This document shows positions 24,001-39,000 of a stretch of DNA of 64,000 nucleotides, one piece after another. The translations under genes were made by a program, and so were the position numbers. Every line of letters begins with the position of its first letter. The stretch's first letter is position 1. The stretch spans positions 27,812,698 to 27,876,697 of the forward strand of contig CAIIXF020000007.1 in the NCBI GenBank assembly GCA_903813345.2, read 5' to 3'. The stretch is from Owenia fusiformis. Lineage: Eukaryota > Annelida > Polychaeta > Sabellida > Oweniidae. Under the pieces are notes generated by a model. It did no database searches. It was not told the origin of the DNA and was given only the letters and a program-made list of their open reading frames with translations.

Positions 24001-27000
24001 AGTCCCTCCATTGAACAATATCTTATAATCATTTAGAACTTTATACAATACCATGCAGACCCACTTTTAAATGAGTTACAATTTTTTTATCAATCATTTT
24101 TATTTCAAGTTCAAATATCATACAATGAAAATTCAACAATGAGTTTCAAACAATGAGGCGCTGGCAATAGGAATAAATAGAGACACACTTAAGCGATTAG
24201 AATTCTGACAACTTCGATTTCAATTTATAAAATCATTAAAGAGAAAAGTACATAATCTAGCGGATTTAAGACGTATACTACAATTCTAATGATTCTGTAA
24301 ACAAACAAAGTATTTTACTGGAGCCAAGCAAATGTGGAAGAGTATGTCCATTATACCTGGATCAACCTCCAAACGCAAGGCTACAGACATCATCCAATCT
24401 GTTCCTTACTCTGGAGTGGATTATGACTAGAGCCATGCATTTGGAGGATGTATCTAATTTAAATATTGTTAGACAATGTTTACATATCTAGACAAAATTG
24501 CTTTAGTTATCTTTACATGTATCTATCATTATACAACAATACTAATGATTCTGTGGATACACAAAGTACCTTATTCACTGTTCCACAGCTGGATGACTCT
24601 AACTGCAGTTAGCTTCATTCAAGATGGTTGCCAAAATTCTTTGGTTTTTGATAAACTGCCGATTTCAGCTAAACTAAGTTAAATCTGGATTCAAAATGTT
24701 TCTCCATGTAAATTAATAAAGCTACGATGGTTAATAACCACAAATAAATGCTCAAACAACCGCGATATTGGTGAATTTTAAAGAAAATGGTTTCACTTAG
24801 AATGACTTTAACTGAAGTTGTTGATGACATAATGATAAAGTAGATCATCAACTTCAGTTAGAGACATTCTAAGTGAAGCCGTTTTCTTTAAAATTCTCTA
24901 ATATTGCAGGTGTTTGGGCATTCATTTGTGGTTGAATATAATCATAGTTTTATAAATTTGCATGGCGAAACATTTGGAATCAAGATTCAACTTAGTTTAG
25001 CTGAAATCGGGGGTTTATCAAAAATGAAAGAATCTCGACAACCATCTTGAATGAAGATAACTGCAGTTAGAGTCATCCAGCTGTAGAACAGTGTTATTGG
25101 ACCCAAGCAAGAAGAATATATCTATTATCTAATTTAATTTGTTACATATCTTGTACATATCTATACAAACTTGTTAGCTATTTTCACACTGTTTTACATC
25201 AATTTAGACATCACAATGCAAGTTATGTTAATAATCTACTTTGAAAGGAATATTGTTGAGGAAGACAAGTGGTGAAATAATTATAACTTACTAATGTGAG
25301 GAATGTAATTTGCACTACCAGAAATAGATGTATAATAACAGTTAGATAATAAATTACTTCCAATAATAAGTTAAAACAACAGTTGGTTCATGTTAAGCCC
25401 AGTCTAATCAAATGAGCTGAAAAACATTAACTCATATAGGTATTATCTATTATATCTGCTCAATTAAATGTAGTTTTTTGATCTTGGAAGTGGTCAAATA
25501 TTGATACACAGCCTGATTCAACATCCATAAAGCCAAAGATGACAGACAAAAGGAAAGGCTTGCCACAATGATAAATGAATTATTTCAGATATACAATAAT
25601 ATGCTTGGAAGGTGTTCTACTTAGAGAGGTTCATTCAACATTAAGTCAGTTGGTCTTGGGACTCTGAGAAGTGCACTACTAACTTAGGTATTTCACTTCA
25701 AGAGGTGTTTCACTTTACAGGTTTCGCTGTACCTTAATGAACACTGATGTGTTTTTTTTCTAAAGCCTGTACTTTAATGATCATAAAATATAAAACTATC
25801 TGACATGTTTGTTTTCTAGCCACTGATTTCATGGTATATAGAGCTGCATTAGTATGACTTGTCAATTATTCAGATTCTGAATTACCATGGAAACAGAGAT
25901 TGAAATTGTTAGCTTCTGTCAATATGAGCATCAGTCTTATCCTGAGTGCTACATGTCACTCATTCCATGCATCTCATTATGCACAAAAATACTTGTATGC
26001 CGCGTAACTTCACAGATAATTTTTTCTATAAATAACATATCCAATATTTTAGATTAATTATTTCAGTTTGAATAGATTTAAATTCAAGTTATTATTCATA
26101 AAGAGCGAGGAATTTTGGGATGATTTTTCCAAAAAGCATAATTATTGGATATTTAAAAAATTCTAGTTTTATATGTAGCTTTTAAAATCTGTGCATCTGA
26201 GGTTCAAACTAAATCCATAAAATCATGGCCCTTCCTTATAAATCCTGTAGAGACCAAGAGGATGAAAATGTCATATTCACATATTCTGATTTTCAAGAGT
26301 GACTCTAGTCTAAATATCTAATGCTAACTTCCAGAGAAAGTAGGTGCTGTAGAAGTTACCAATGTCATATTTCCAATTCACCTAAATCTATAAACACCAA
26401 GGAAGGAACAAAAGTGTCTCCTGCCTAACCTGCCTGCCCATCAGTCTAAAAATATAAACTAACCTCTGTCTTAAGTTTAAACTGCATGTATATTACAAAG
26501 ATTTATTGAAAATGGAAAGCGACAAGACGAAGCTCTCTTTTAAGAAGTAAAGTCAAACGAATTCAAAGGTTAAGTGGCTAAGTGCCTCCTAGACTAAGTT
26601 GGATTTCATGAGAGGGAGGGGGTCAGTTTGTGTAACATGAGATCACATTGTAGAATATTCTAGAATGGATTATAGCAGAGACTATCACACAGCCAATGTA
26701 CATAGTCTCGTATAAACAACATTAACAAGATTAATACTGCAATAATTCAGTGTAATAGCTGCCAATGCTAGCAATTGCTAACATTATTATCATCAAAGCC
26801 GGTCAATGCCAGAACATTCTTGTGGAACAATGCTAATACTTCCAGACATTTTGACCTTGTATGGTTTTATGACTATCAATAAAAACTTCAATTTATATTA
26901 TATGCATCCTTCATTCAAAGGACTTCATTTATTACTCAATTCAACTCAACTCGATATAGAAAGAAGTGAAATACTCTTGGATCAAGGATGATTTTATGGG

Positions 27001-30000
27001 ATATGAGAGTGGTATTAATCTATCATACAGATTAGGAGGGAGTGTTATTTGAGGTGGAAGAACAAATTACAAGTATTACAATTAACGAATTAATATGTCT
27101 TTACTATGCCAACTATTCATATGATATCTGAAAATAAATATTTAGGCTACCCTTATTTTTTGTCTGTTATTTTTGCGAGTTTTTTCTCAAGAGGGTATAA
27201 AATTCCAATTTTCACAATTCAGACCGAAATTGGTCAAAACATGCCTATTTTTCATGATTTTTCAAGTGGGTGCAAATGGATTTTCAGGTGGGTGTGAGGC
27301 TGTTTTTTAATCTCAGGTGGGTACGGCACCCACTTGCTTCAATACTGGAGAGATTATTGATTGTTGTCTTCTGCTATCTTTGTCCTTGTTATGGCAGTCT
27401 AGGTCTTGCAAAGTGTATTTATAAAGCATTGATCTAATTTATATGATATGAAACAATATTTATTCAATGTTTTTTTTGTTAAAAATATTGCATCAAATAA
27501 CCTTATGTAAATATTCATGTCTATAGTAGGCCTTCATTATTACTTTTTTATACCACCGCTTAAGCAAATATCTATTAATGGCTTTTTATACTGATTGCAA
27601 GCAACAGTTCATTCCCAAGGATTTGCTATATGTATATACTATACATGTACAGTAAAACCTGTCTAAAAAGTGCTCCACTTGTTGGGAGGTGTTCCACTTA
27701 TAGAGGTTCATTTAACACCGGAGACTTTAAGCTGGCGATATTTAACATAAACGAGAAAGCAAAGTCCCTGAATCAATACAGTAATGTATATAGCGCGCAT
27801 ACAAAACAAGCGCTAGACACCCGTTCAGCTTCAGTTTCGTGTTTAGAACGGGAGATTTGCTATTTCACATTGGTGGCAATGGGAATCATTATACGTATGT
27901 CTATTGAAGACTATGCTATATGCTATTTTGATTCCAATGCACAATGCTTTCTGAAGAAAATGATGTATGTCATACATGCTTTAGCTCCAAATATCTTACG
28001 AAATGACCTTGTTTCAAACATGTATCATAGAAAACCAGCTATATTACTATCAATGGCATATTTAACGCTGTAGTATGGCCTAAGTAAAGAACGATTTATG
28101 TGAGAAAACTACATGCATTTGTATAGGACGATTTCTTACGTACAGGTTGGCGTTTTGATTTTATGTACCAGCTTATGTCTCTATTATGTCAGTTGATCTC
28201 AGGGCTCTAAAGTGTTCTACTTGGGAGGTTTTACTTAAAAAGGGGTTCATTTAATATTAAGTCAGTTAGTCTCCGGACACTGAAAAGTGTTCCACTAACA
28301 GAGGTGTTCGACTAACAGAGATGTTCCACTTTACAGGTTTCACTGACGAACAATTTTGGTACCATTTTCAATTCTTTGATTTTACATCTTTATTAGCCTT
28401 GCCTAAGTCAGTCTCTTTTACTTATAAGAGCTTCATCTAATTAATACTAACATCTGGATCAATGGCATAATATTGTTTGATCAATTGACAGCTACTCTCT
28501 ATATACATCATATTTTACTGTAGATATAATGACAATGGACAAGAACATTATTTAAAAATTGAAAAATAAAATTGATGAAACTTGAACTTTAAATAGTCTC
28601 CTTTCCAAAAATAAAATGAAGAACAAGTAGGGGTCACTATGCTAGGTTCTTCACAAAGAAGTTGAAAATGATCGAAGAGAAATGTGACTTTATTCTCGAT
28701 GTATTACATACACTAATATATATAACCGAGGTAGGGGTAACCTCTGGTCAAATTATGACAAATATATCTACATGTATATATGCAATTAAACAAAACTAAT
28801 ACAACATTCATTAATTTAGGTGAGTGTAAGAGATTTTCATGTAGTTTGAGTCAATTGATGAGAATGTGCAATTTGTGAGAGTATTCTAGCATATAAATAC
28901 TTACTTATTAAACAGATGATTTTCTACTTTAATTCTTGTATGTGCTTTGAAGTCATCCGGCATTAGCATCACAGGGATGTTCACATGGCTAAGCCCATTT
29001 ATCTGCAAATAGATGAAGAACTTACAGTGAAACAAATTACATTAAAATCCGACTTAGTAGAACACCTTTGGTACCTCTAAAAAGTGTTCTACTTATAGAG
29101 TTCTTGAGATTCTGAAAAGTGTTCAACTTAAACAGGTGTTCCACTTCTTGATATGTTTCACTGTACAATAAACCATATTCAGTACACATAACTCAGACCA
29201 GCAATTTTTTTTCACATTTCAAGGTTTTTTATCATAGGAGTCAATGAAAGTCAATTTAAACCACTGGGACCAAAATAGTGTTTGAATCAGAAAGGTGTTC
29301 AAATGTGCATATGAGAATTGATGAAAAGCAGTTTTCATTTGATAGACAGAAGGACTGATAGACATACATTCTGATGCGTGGGTGAATGTAATTCCATAGG
29401 CAAAAAAAGACACAAGAAAGCAGTAATTTTGAATTTTCAGAATTGACAATTTCTGTCAGGGTAATCTGACATAAACCATGGAATATACAAGGGCTTCCTT
29501 TACAACATTAATACAGATTTTGGTATCCTTACTGATTGGCAATCACCTTGGAAACCAAGTGAAATGTGAAATTGATTTTGAGAATGCTATATCTGTAATT
29601 CATGAAAAGAATTGACAGATTACTGAGGTATAGAAAGCAATTAATAAAACCGAGATTCTCCAGGTTTCATGTAATCTTAACTAAGACAATACAAAATTAG
29701 CAATAACGTATGACGCTATATCCAGTATCTAAAGCTCAAATGTGTGTGCTATAACTATAGGTAACTATGACAACAGAGATGATGGTATTATACAATGTAT
29801 ACCACTCTGTATTCAAGTGTTGCAAAGAGGTATGAGTGGGCGAGAAGTCACTAAGTCCTATAAATTACGAAGTCAATATATCACCAATGCCACTGCACAG
29901 CGTGCGATAATTCCTATATATCTTCATACAGTGTAACAGAAGGATAATTGTATTTAGATAGCTAAGATGCATCAGGTGGTCTTACTATCTTTCTTCACTC

Positions 30001-33000
30001 CAATTCTATGCTCTATAGAAGAGTCTCTTGTTCAATTTATTCATTCACCTAATTTAATCTTATTGATGTCAGAAGAAAATAAAATAAAAGGTAAGTTTAC
30101 AGAGGTACCATTTTGACGTTCATTCAGACAGATATATGGCCAATAATTGACCTAAAAACTGATTTAATTCAACTGGCATCTGTTCTATTACCTTGTTTAG
30201 AATAAATGTTAATGAAAAACATGAGGTATATCTGGATCTTTTTACGCAATGAGACTAAAAAATCAAAACACATGAAACTTTTTACTGAAAAATTCTTTAA
30301 AAACAAATGAACCTGTCAAAGTCAGTTCCAAACAAGTAAACAGGAACCGGATGCAGGTTTACAAAATTTGGAAACCCAGTTGGTGTTGAACAATCACATC
30401 TTTGATATGATGTGAACAAAACAAAAATGCCAACGCGCCACTCAGTTAACAAAAAAAGTTGATCCTTAATAGGATGAGATCAAGACAAGGATGTCACTGC
30501 ATCGAAATCTGTTTGAAGTACAAAGTACAAAGCAGCAATCACTGGATACCACTCTGACATCATTATAACATTGATTTCTTCAAAGTGAATTTTACTGATC
30601 ATTTACCAAAAGGTTGTTCATGATAAATGCATTTGATTTTAAGGGCATCAGTATTTGCTTGATAAAAATCATGATCTAGCCATATTACTGTGTTATTAGA
30701 ACACTCTTGGTTATGGGACAGTGTTCACTTATAAAGGCTAAATTATAACTAGGTCTCAGGATTTTGAAAAGTCTTCCAGTTAGAGCAAGAAGGATTGGCT
30801 CCCAGAGTGCAACATCGATATTCTGTGCCATACATGAGCATGTCGTGATACAAAATTCGAATTCAAACAGCCGCCATTTTGTTCACTTCAACATTTGAAT
30901 CCTGAATTTCGGATTAATTTCCGAACAAAATATATTCCAATTGTTTATTTTGAATTTATAGTCAGCTTTAATCAAATATTGACATTTCGACGTTTTCATT
31001 GTTGGAAAATATCGAGTTTCGATCCCTGAGGCAATCCTACTTGATTTAGAGGTTTTCTCAAAATGAAACAATAAGATGACATCTAGGTTAGATGACTAAA
31101 TATACTTGCAGAATATTAAGATTTCACATTTATACAGAAAACAATGCAGAACTCTGATTTCTCCATATAGAATGAAATTGGCATAATGTGCTAATTGCAT
31201 TGCAAGGTAATTGTAAGTATTAGTCGCTGAGACTAATTGCAAGCTTCAGATTCTTCAGTTCAAGAGTAATACCTCGGACTATAAGCATTATAGATGAGTG
31301 CAAAGAGGTTGAACTACTTCCCAGTTATCTTCCAAATCCCCCTCCTCCATATAGGCCCATATAGTATACTGTTATACAATGAAAAGCCACAAACTAATTA
31401 TGAGTTCCCTCGAGAGTCAAAAACATTCATTCAGCCAATTTTGATACAGAGAGGAAGCAACTGCCTGAAATACTCTCAAGTTCTGTTTTTCAAAATTGAC
31501 ACCTCATACTGAAGACTTCAAGTCGGCATAACCTATCACCCAGTTTTTTTATATATAGTCAATCAGGTTTTAACAGTCACCCAACAGGCATGGCAAAGGT
31601 CACAGTGACATACTATCAACATATCAATTGAACCATCTGTAAAAAAGCCAAAAAATGATTAACACAGCAACATCGACACCAGTGTTATTCGCTACAAAAA
31701 TAAGATCCAATTTTGAAGTGAGAAACAAACTACTTAAATTCTCCCATGTGTCAAAAAAATTCATCCATTTGTGATACGGAGAGGAAGCAATTGCATCTTT
31801 TGGACTAGAAGTAATGTCTGCTCTTCATGGATGGAATGTGTTTATTTCTACTGGGCAATTAACATGGGATGTTAATCACAACATAAACCATACACTATAC
31901 TGGTTAATATCAGAATGCAATGACCATAGCTATTGAACAACATAGTGCTACGACTATATTCAGTCCAGATCATGGAAAGCATACCTTATACAGTGAAACC
32001 TGTTTATCCGATCAGCTCTCTAATCTGAACACCTCTCAATTTGAAAAAACCTTGAAATGTGAACCTGTTGAAACGAACACTTTCATGCATCTGAAGCCCT
32101 GTACTCGGTGGATATTGAGGTTTGGGGCTAATTTTCTCAATGACCATTCTTTAACATTTTGGTGTATTAATTAGATGATCCAGTAATAAGATTTGAGTTC
32201 TACTAATTTTTTGTGATTAATAAGTAGATATACTTTAGCATGTACAGGTGATTAATAGCCATACTTATATCATAACATCATTTTCTTTGATACCTAGAGT
32301 GTTACTTATATACAAGGGCTTAAACAGGACTGAGAGGTGATACTTCATACTTAACTTAATTTTTATTAATAATTTAAAAAACCCACCCTGGCCAAAGATT
32401 GTTCAAAATCATGCAGTTTTCACCATTCTGAGCAATTTTCAAGTGGTTTTTTTGCCATTTTGGGCCAAAGATATCAAAATGGAGCCTCCCAATGAATTTT
32501 CGAAGAAGTGAATCCCCCTTTGCAAAAGCTGGCTATGGGCCTGAAACGTATCAACTTAAATAGATTTAAACTTCAATTTTTACGCTTACATTTCAATTCA
32601 GACAAACGTACATAAAATGCCCAGAATCAAAAATAAATGATGATCAAGATAATATAATATTATGTCACGACTTCTTTTTGGTGGTGATGACAAAAAAGAC
32701 ACTCAGACATAATATTAAACAAATACTGGATGATCAGGAGCTGGATATGGCAGAATACCTATTCGAGAAAAAATATTGGGCGAGGCGGCAGCCGAGCCCA
32801 ATATTTTTTCGAGGATAGGTATTCTGGCCATATCCAGCTCCTGATCATCCAGTATTTGTTTTATTATGCACCTCCCAATCAAAGTTAAGTGGAGTACTTA
32901 CTGGAGTACAGGCTTAAACTGTCGTTTAGTTGACATTATTTTGACATTTATTTATTTTTTCTTTCAAAACGACTTCCGGCCAGTTTATTCGCTACGCTGG

Positions 33001-36000
33001 ACGAAAGTATTTGCCCCGGGAATTTAATTTTTATTTATTTGAGACGTTCTTGCAGAATTATATGTAACTTTTGAATGATAAGGGTAATTGTGATTGATTA
33101 AGTGCATTTTTTTCTTCTATTTTCCGCCAGTTTCAGAAGTAAGCTTTAAGTAGTACTCCAGTTATTAAGAAATAAAACTCTGAAGTGGGAATGTTGCAAA
33201 AACATTGAAAAAAATATCCGACCCTTTTTCTCGAAAAGGTCAGATAGTAAAAAAATATCCGTCAGTTTTCAGAAAAGAGCAGAGTATTGCCAAATTACAA
33301 GCAACTAAGAACCAATCAGATTTGAGTATTTTAATGAGGTGCATAATAATAATAAATACAATTCAATCTCTTATATTTTGAATGCATGTTTTGAATGACT
33401 GAGGCAATCACCATCTGGTTAGTTATTGGTTACGAAAATGTAATGTCATTGGTGAGAAAAATGTATGCCGTTCACAAAAATGGCTATAACGATGTGGTAA
33501 CATAAAATCTTACTTTGATAAAAATAAAATGAATGCAGACATTGCATAATCATTATTAAAATCGATACATGTATTATACAATTATATTATTTACAAGTTA
33601 TTATCCCTATTTATTCTTGGCATGTTTCTAACTGGATCGTCTCCAAATTCTTGTCTTTGAGTGTAATTAAATTGTTTTCTATGTGTTACTTAGACCGAAC
33701 ATTTATTGATCCCAAAGCTGGTCTCTGGCATGGGGATTAGATTATCTGAATGCTTCAGTTGCTGTATGTCTTTCTGGGTCTCTTAAAAACAGATAAGTGC
33801 ATTTAGTTTAATGATGTCTCTGGTTCTCCAAAGCCATTGGTCCATTTGACTCATCCTTCATTCAGAGGACTTCATTTATTACTCAATTCAGAAAACGAAG
33901 TGAAATATCCTTGGACTAAGGATGCCTTCGACTTATCCCTCTTGCATTTGAGAGAAGGGGTACATGTAGGAAGGAGGGGGGATGACAACATAATGCAAAA
34001 ACTTGTATTTAGTGCAACGTTTTAAGTTTTTGATTTTTATTTTGTTCTTCATTTCTGAACCACAATACATTTTCTCAATCTCTTTATGCATGACACAGTG
34101 TCTTATATACTACTTTCAAGTGTTTTAAATTATAGAAAAAATAATTGTATGCCCCTTTAACATGACTAAGAAAAACATAAGTTTGATTATAAGCATTACA
34201 TGTTAATATCAATATTCATTTCCATTATGTATTAGTTACAACTACTTTACATGTACGTATAGTGTCTATATATAAAAATGTTCTATCATCAGAGATCTGA
34301 AATTGGAAAGAGTGACTCAGTCAATTGTTTTCTCAAAACAAGCCTTTATTTAGAAAATAAAATGATGTCACCAGGATGCTTCCCAACCACAGCAATGTAC
34401 AATACCTGATGTAGAGAGAGGTGAGGAAATATTAGGATACTATTTAGTAATGAAAACAATATTCTAAAACTATAGCTAAATTTTTAGAAAAATGCCCACA
34501 GATTGCTTTCAAAATTGGATCAAATGATGAAAAAAAGATAGCAACATAAATTATTAGTGATACCTGATACTTTTTTGATCAACTCATAATTATCTAATAT
34601 CAACACTCATAATTATCTAATATCAACACTCATTCACTATATATCACCTCATCTCATCTCCAAAAATTATATTACTTAAAATGATCTGATATGCTATATT
34701 TACGTATATACTGTTACATGTACATCATCTGCATAATTCGTGAAATTAATATTGATCATCTTCAATATTATGACTCATCTCACAGAACAATACCTTATCT
34801 TTTATTAATTGTTTCAATTATTTGTTATCACTGGTCCCCCAATATTAGTTACAAGAACAAGCCATTCGTGAAAGAGCAAAGCAGAACTTCCAGTAATATC
34901 AGAAACTCTTTTTATTTTATTTATGTCTTTTATACACTTTTAGATCCTATTGGAGCAAATTAGTAAAGGATCTTTCCTGATTAGTGATGCATGTTGCAAA
35001 CTGTGTGACATAAATACCAATGTTATCTCACTTTCACGTTTCTTATAAATTGATATCACAGGTATTGACCAAAAATAGAACGGAATTTGTTCGTTTTATT
35101 ATATCACTGTCAGGCTTACCATCCTTTATATAAATAAGTCATTAATTTCTTCACCAGGAATAGATTTAAAATCATGTAGTCATGTTTTCAACTAGGTACT
35201 TTACAGTTTGACTGTATCAAGAGACAAAAATAATTTTACATATCAAATCAATGGTTGAACAGATAACTATTAAGTGAGAAAATGAGCAATTTTTAAAACG
35301 GGGGGGGGGAGGCTAAGAGGTTTACTAACTAAATAACTTCCATTTACTTAAAGAACAGATACCAGATGTTGACTTACTTTAAATATTCATATATGATGCA
35401 AGCATGCAAAACTATTTTGTGAATGTTCAAATGATGCAGATAAGTTATATAAATCATTAACTTATTTTAATGTCATGAATTAAGAGAGATAATATAGCTT
35501 TTTTGAATTATAGCTCAAAAGTCAAAAGCTTCTGACAAACGTATCTTAAAATGTCAATGAATGTTTTTCATGTGATTTACAGATTACTGGCAACTTATGA
35601 CAGAGAATGATTTTAAAATACTGAAAATGATGCTCAAATTTATTTGCAAACTTCATTGCAGGACTTGAGTAAGAGATATCACATTTTTACAGGCCCCTAG
35701 CCAGGGGGGGGGGGGGGTTCGTGAGATTCGGGCGAACCTTTCTGGCCTTAAAAATCATGCAGTTTTTCACAATCGATTCTGAGCATTTTCCATGTGATTT
35801 TGAGCCAAATTTGTCAAATTGAAACCCTTCGAATTTATCTGAAAAGTGAACCCCCCTTGACAAAAACTGGTTACAGGCTTGTTTTAGATTGTAGGTCAAC
35901 AGCTATACTCTACTACATACCCTGGGTGTGTAACATATCATGAGTGGAACATGATGGTTATGTAAAGTACGCTGTTGGTAATTTAGATAAGTCCCGATCA

Positions 36001-39000
36001 AGGTTCAAATATCATTACCTATTAATCATAATTTAATCTTGAAGGTATGAGGTCATTCAATCATTTCCTAGATATTTATTGAATTGCTTACATTCACTAG
36101 AGATAAACCACAGTGAATCCATCAACACACAGTGGTATGGGAAACTGAAAGATAAGCTGCTTATAACAAACTACTTAACAGTTAAAAACTTTCACTAACA
36201 GAGAAACTAGACTAAACTAAAAACCAGTTTGAGTTAATGATGAAAAAAATCAAATACAGGCACGGCTAGATCAAGGGGAATTTTAAATTGAACAAGAAAA
36301 ATGACAACTCAACAAAGTAGGGATCCAACCGAAAGAAGCATTCAAAACTCATTCATTTTTAACTATTCTTGCAAGAAAGTATAAATAACCAAACAGCAAA
36401 AAGCTACATTTTAACATTTGCGTCAGACACCCATTGGGGATGGTCGAAATTTTGAATTTTGCAATGCATTATTGTCCCAGGGGGTGGCATTTTGTATAGA
36501 GTAGTTCTTCATCCCGGGAATAGAGACTTCTTAAATCCATTTTTCCAGTAATCAGAATTTTGACTACCTCTATTTGACCAGCTATACAGGGTGTTCCAAA
36601 AGTAACAGGACTGGTGCTGGCATTTTGTTAAATATGCACCAATCGTCTTCAAAATTTTACATAATGTACTTTCATGTATCATTACTAAGACTGCAAAGTT
36701 TCAACAAAATATATGAAACTTGGGTAGAGTTATGGTTGCTATAGTAACATGACATCGCAATACCTGGGGCAACATTCCACGCAAAAAGTAACAGAGACAT
36801 TAAGCATTTTGTACATCCCATATCATTTTGTACATGCCATATCAAAGTTGAAATGCAACAACTGGTGGGAATTACATTTGTTTTACATCATTTGACATTC
36901 ATATGTATCCTCTACTTTGAAAAATGGGCTCCTCTTTGGTCAGTACAAGAGTAGTATTCTGTATCCATGACCCAAACACATGAGTGAACCCATTTGAGAA
37001 CATACTGTACAGTACTGATTAGCATTCCGATCTCAATATAGATAAAAATTAGATATTGTATGATCAGAAGAGTATGGTGCATGGTTTTAGACCTCAAGAC
37101 CTAGCTCCTCTACAGCTGCATGGTCATTAATGGTGACCTGGGGGCAGGCGCCTTATCAAGGTGGATGACTGGCTTCAGATTGGGTCTTTTCAAAGACTCA
37201 ACCTTGAGTTTTTCAGACTGTTATACATAGTGATATTCCAGGAAATTGAATAAATATTATTATCATTATGAAATATACTTTAATCTGAATATAGCAACAT
37301 CTTTACAACAAAGCAACTAATAAAATAAATAAAATAAACAAGAAATTTTATATTATAATAGGTGAATTAGATACTTTCTTCAGAAATACAAAAATGTTAG
37401 ATATCACATTCTCAGTAAAAAAGTTGCCCCGGGTATTAGGATGTAATGTTACTATAGCAACCGCATTTCATCATTTTTTCTGAAATTTTGTAATTATAGT
37501 TGCAATACTTCAAGGTACAATTTGTGAAAATTGGAAGACACTCAGTGCAAAATTGACAAAATGCCAGCACCAGTCCTGTTACTTTTGGAACACCCTGTAT
37601 TCACTATTTCACTGAAATTACTTAAAGTAAGTGGCTCTAGTAGATCATAATAGTCAATACACTGGTTCTTAAGAAAGCCCATGATAGATCATAATCTGGA
37701 TATCTGTTATGTCTTTGACACATTCCTAGGGATGGAAGTCTAAGAAAATAAGTTAGAAAAGTGACAAGGAACTTTACAGATCTTTAAAAAATACAAGTTA
37801 ATCCAGTGAAAATTTCACTAGAAAATACCAAGGCCATATGATATGTTGAGAAAACTGATCCACTTTTTATGAAAAGACCACGAGAAAGACAATGAACAAA
37901 CTAAATGCTTGTTTTGTTATTGGTTAGGTAACATGTTAATAACATCATAGATTTGTATAAAACCAACATTATTTAGTTGTTGATTGGTTAATATGTGACT
38001 GATGTCATAGTTGATGTGATATGTAACATATTTGAACCACAATCATATCATATCATATGCTGACATGACAATTGCCTAGACGATTTGCCATATTAGCTAT
38101 TAAAGGCGGGGCTTACAGAACAGGGAGGAACGTGAATGGTGCAAATGCATTCCATATAACATATGGCTCTGTCCACTGTGGGGGGGTCTTTGTAAAAAAC
38201 ACTAGGGACGAATGATTTCGAAGAATATGCGTGACATGCGTGACATGCGTGAATATACGGTATCCGCCTGAAAACTCCGAACGAAATGCGCTCGTTTTTT
38301 TTCAGCGTTTGGTTTTTTTGCTTGACAATAATCAGGTAAAATGCGTATTTGCGTGACATATTCTGCCACGCAAAAAAAACTGGTGTGACTTCAAATTTTC
38401 CAGCAAATACTTGACAAATGCGCAAATTGCGGGACAGATGGACGGCCTTATATATGTGAATGACATGCTGCTGTGAGTAGATCAGGTACATGTTTTAGAT
38501 GCAACATTAATATAGTTTGACATTGTCAGAGGTGCACAGTCGCACTTTTGAGAATGGTAATACATGTTTTTATATCCTTAGCAGGAGACAGGTTTTTGAA
38601 AAATCTGTGGTCTAATTCAATCGATTATCGTATGCATATGCATTTCTGCTGACGTTTTAACACCACAACACATAGAATTAAGATGCAGAATGATAATAAA
38701 ACACAAAATGACTACTAAATTCCACTTATTTCACAGAAGGTAAAAATGTACATTGCCTAGACTTTTTGTAAGGGTTGTCAGACATCGGTTTGGCCGCCAT
38801 ATTTAAATGAAAATATCACTAAATTTTAGCTTTGTGGATGTCATAACCTCTCTACTGAATACAGAGAAAGCATTGGAAGAAGGAATTAGGAAAGCTTTGA
38901 CTAAAGTAATTTTGACACCTAGTCGTTCATTTGGTTCTAATCTCCATTCCAGGGTGAAGCAATGTTTTACCTTTCATAGATGGATGTCTCATAAGCAACG

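Larger units (their letters stand above)
18806..29001. other. PIP4K2 introns 2-4 between small exons
   Basis: Apart from the exons at 20349-20501, 23536-23632 and 28905-29002 (the last straddles this region's right edge), no coding sequence was recognised. The stretch holds pogo-type repeats (20096-20292, 25607-25733, 27650-28346), a perfect hairpin (21042-21126), a foldback element (24576-25093), a copy of the 'CACCTGCCATTTGTTACAG' repeat (about 23711-23835) and one member of a repeat pair (26904-27000). A 147-codon open frame at 27630-28073 overlaps repeat sequence, lacks codon or domain support and is not called. Confidence 0.5.

Noticed and set aside
27630-28073. 147-codon open frame on plus
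   Set aside because: It begins in a pogo-type repeat and shows no domain or conserved motif; it lies in a PIP4K2 intron on the opposite strand.
36912-37097. Possible transposase inside the 36585-37599 mariner-type element
   Set aside because: The 61-codon frame has no catalytic motif; the element looks non-autonomous.
38093-38491. 132-codon open frame on minus
   Set aside because: No recognisable domain, in an AT-rich intron, no splice partner fitting PIP4K2.
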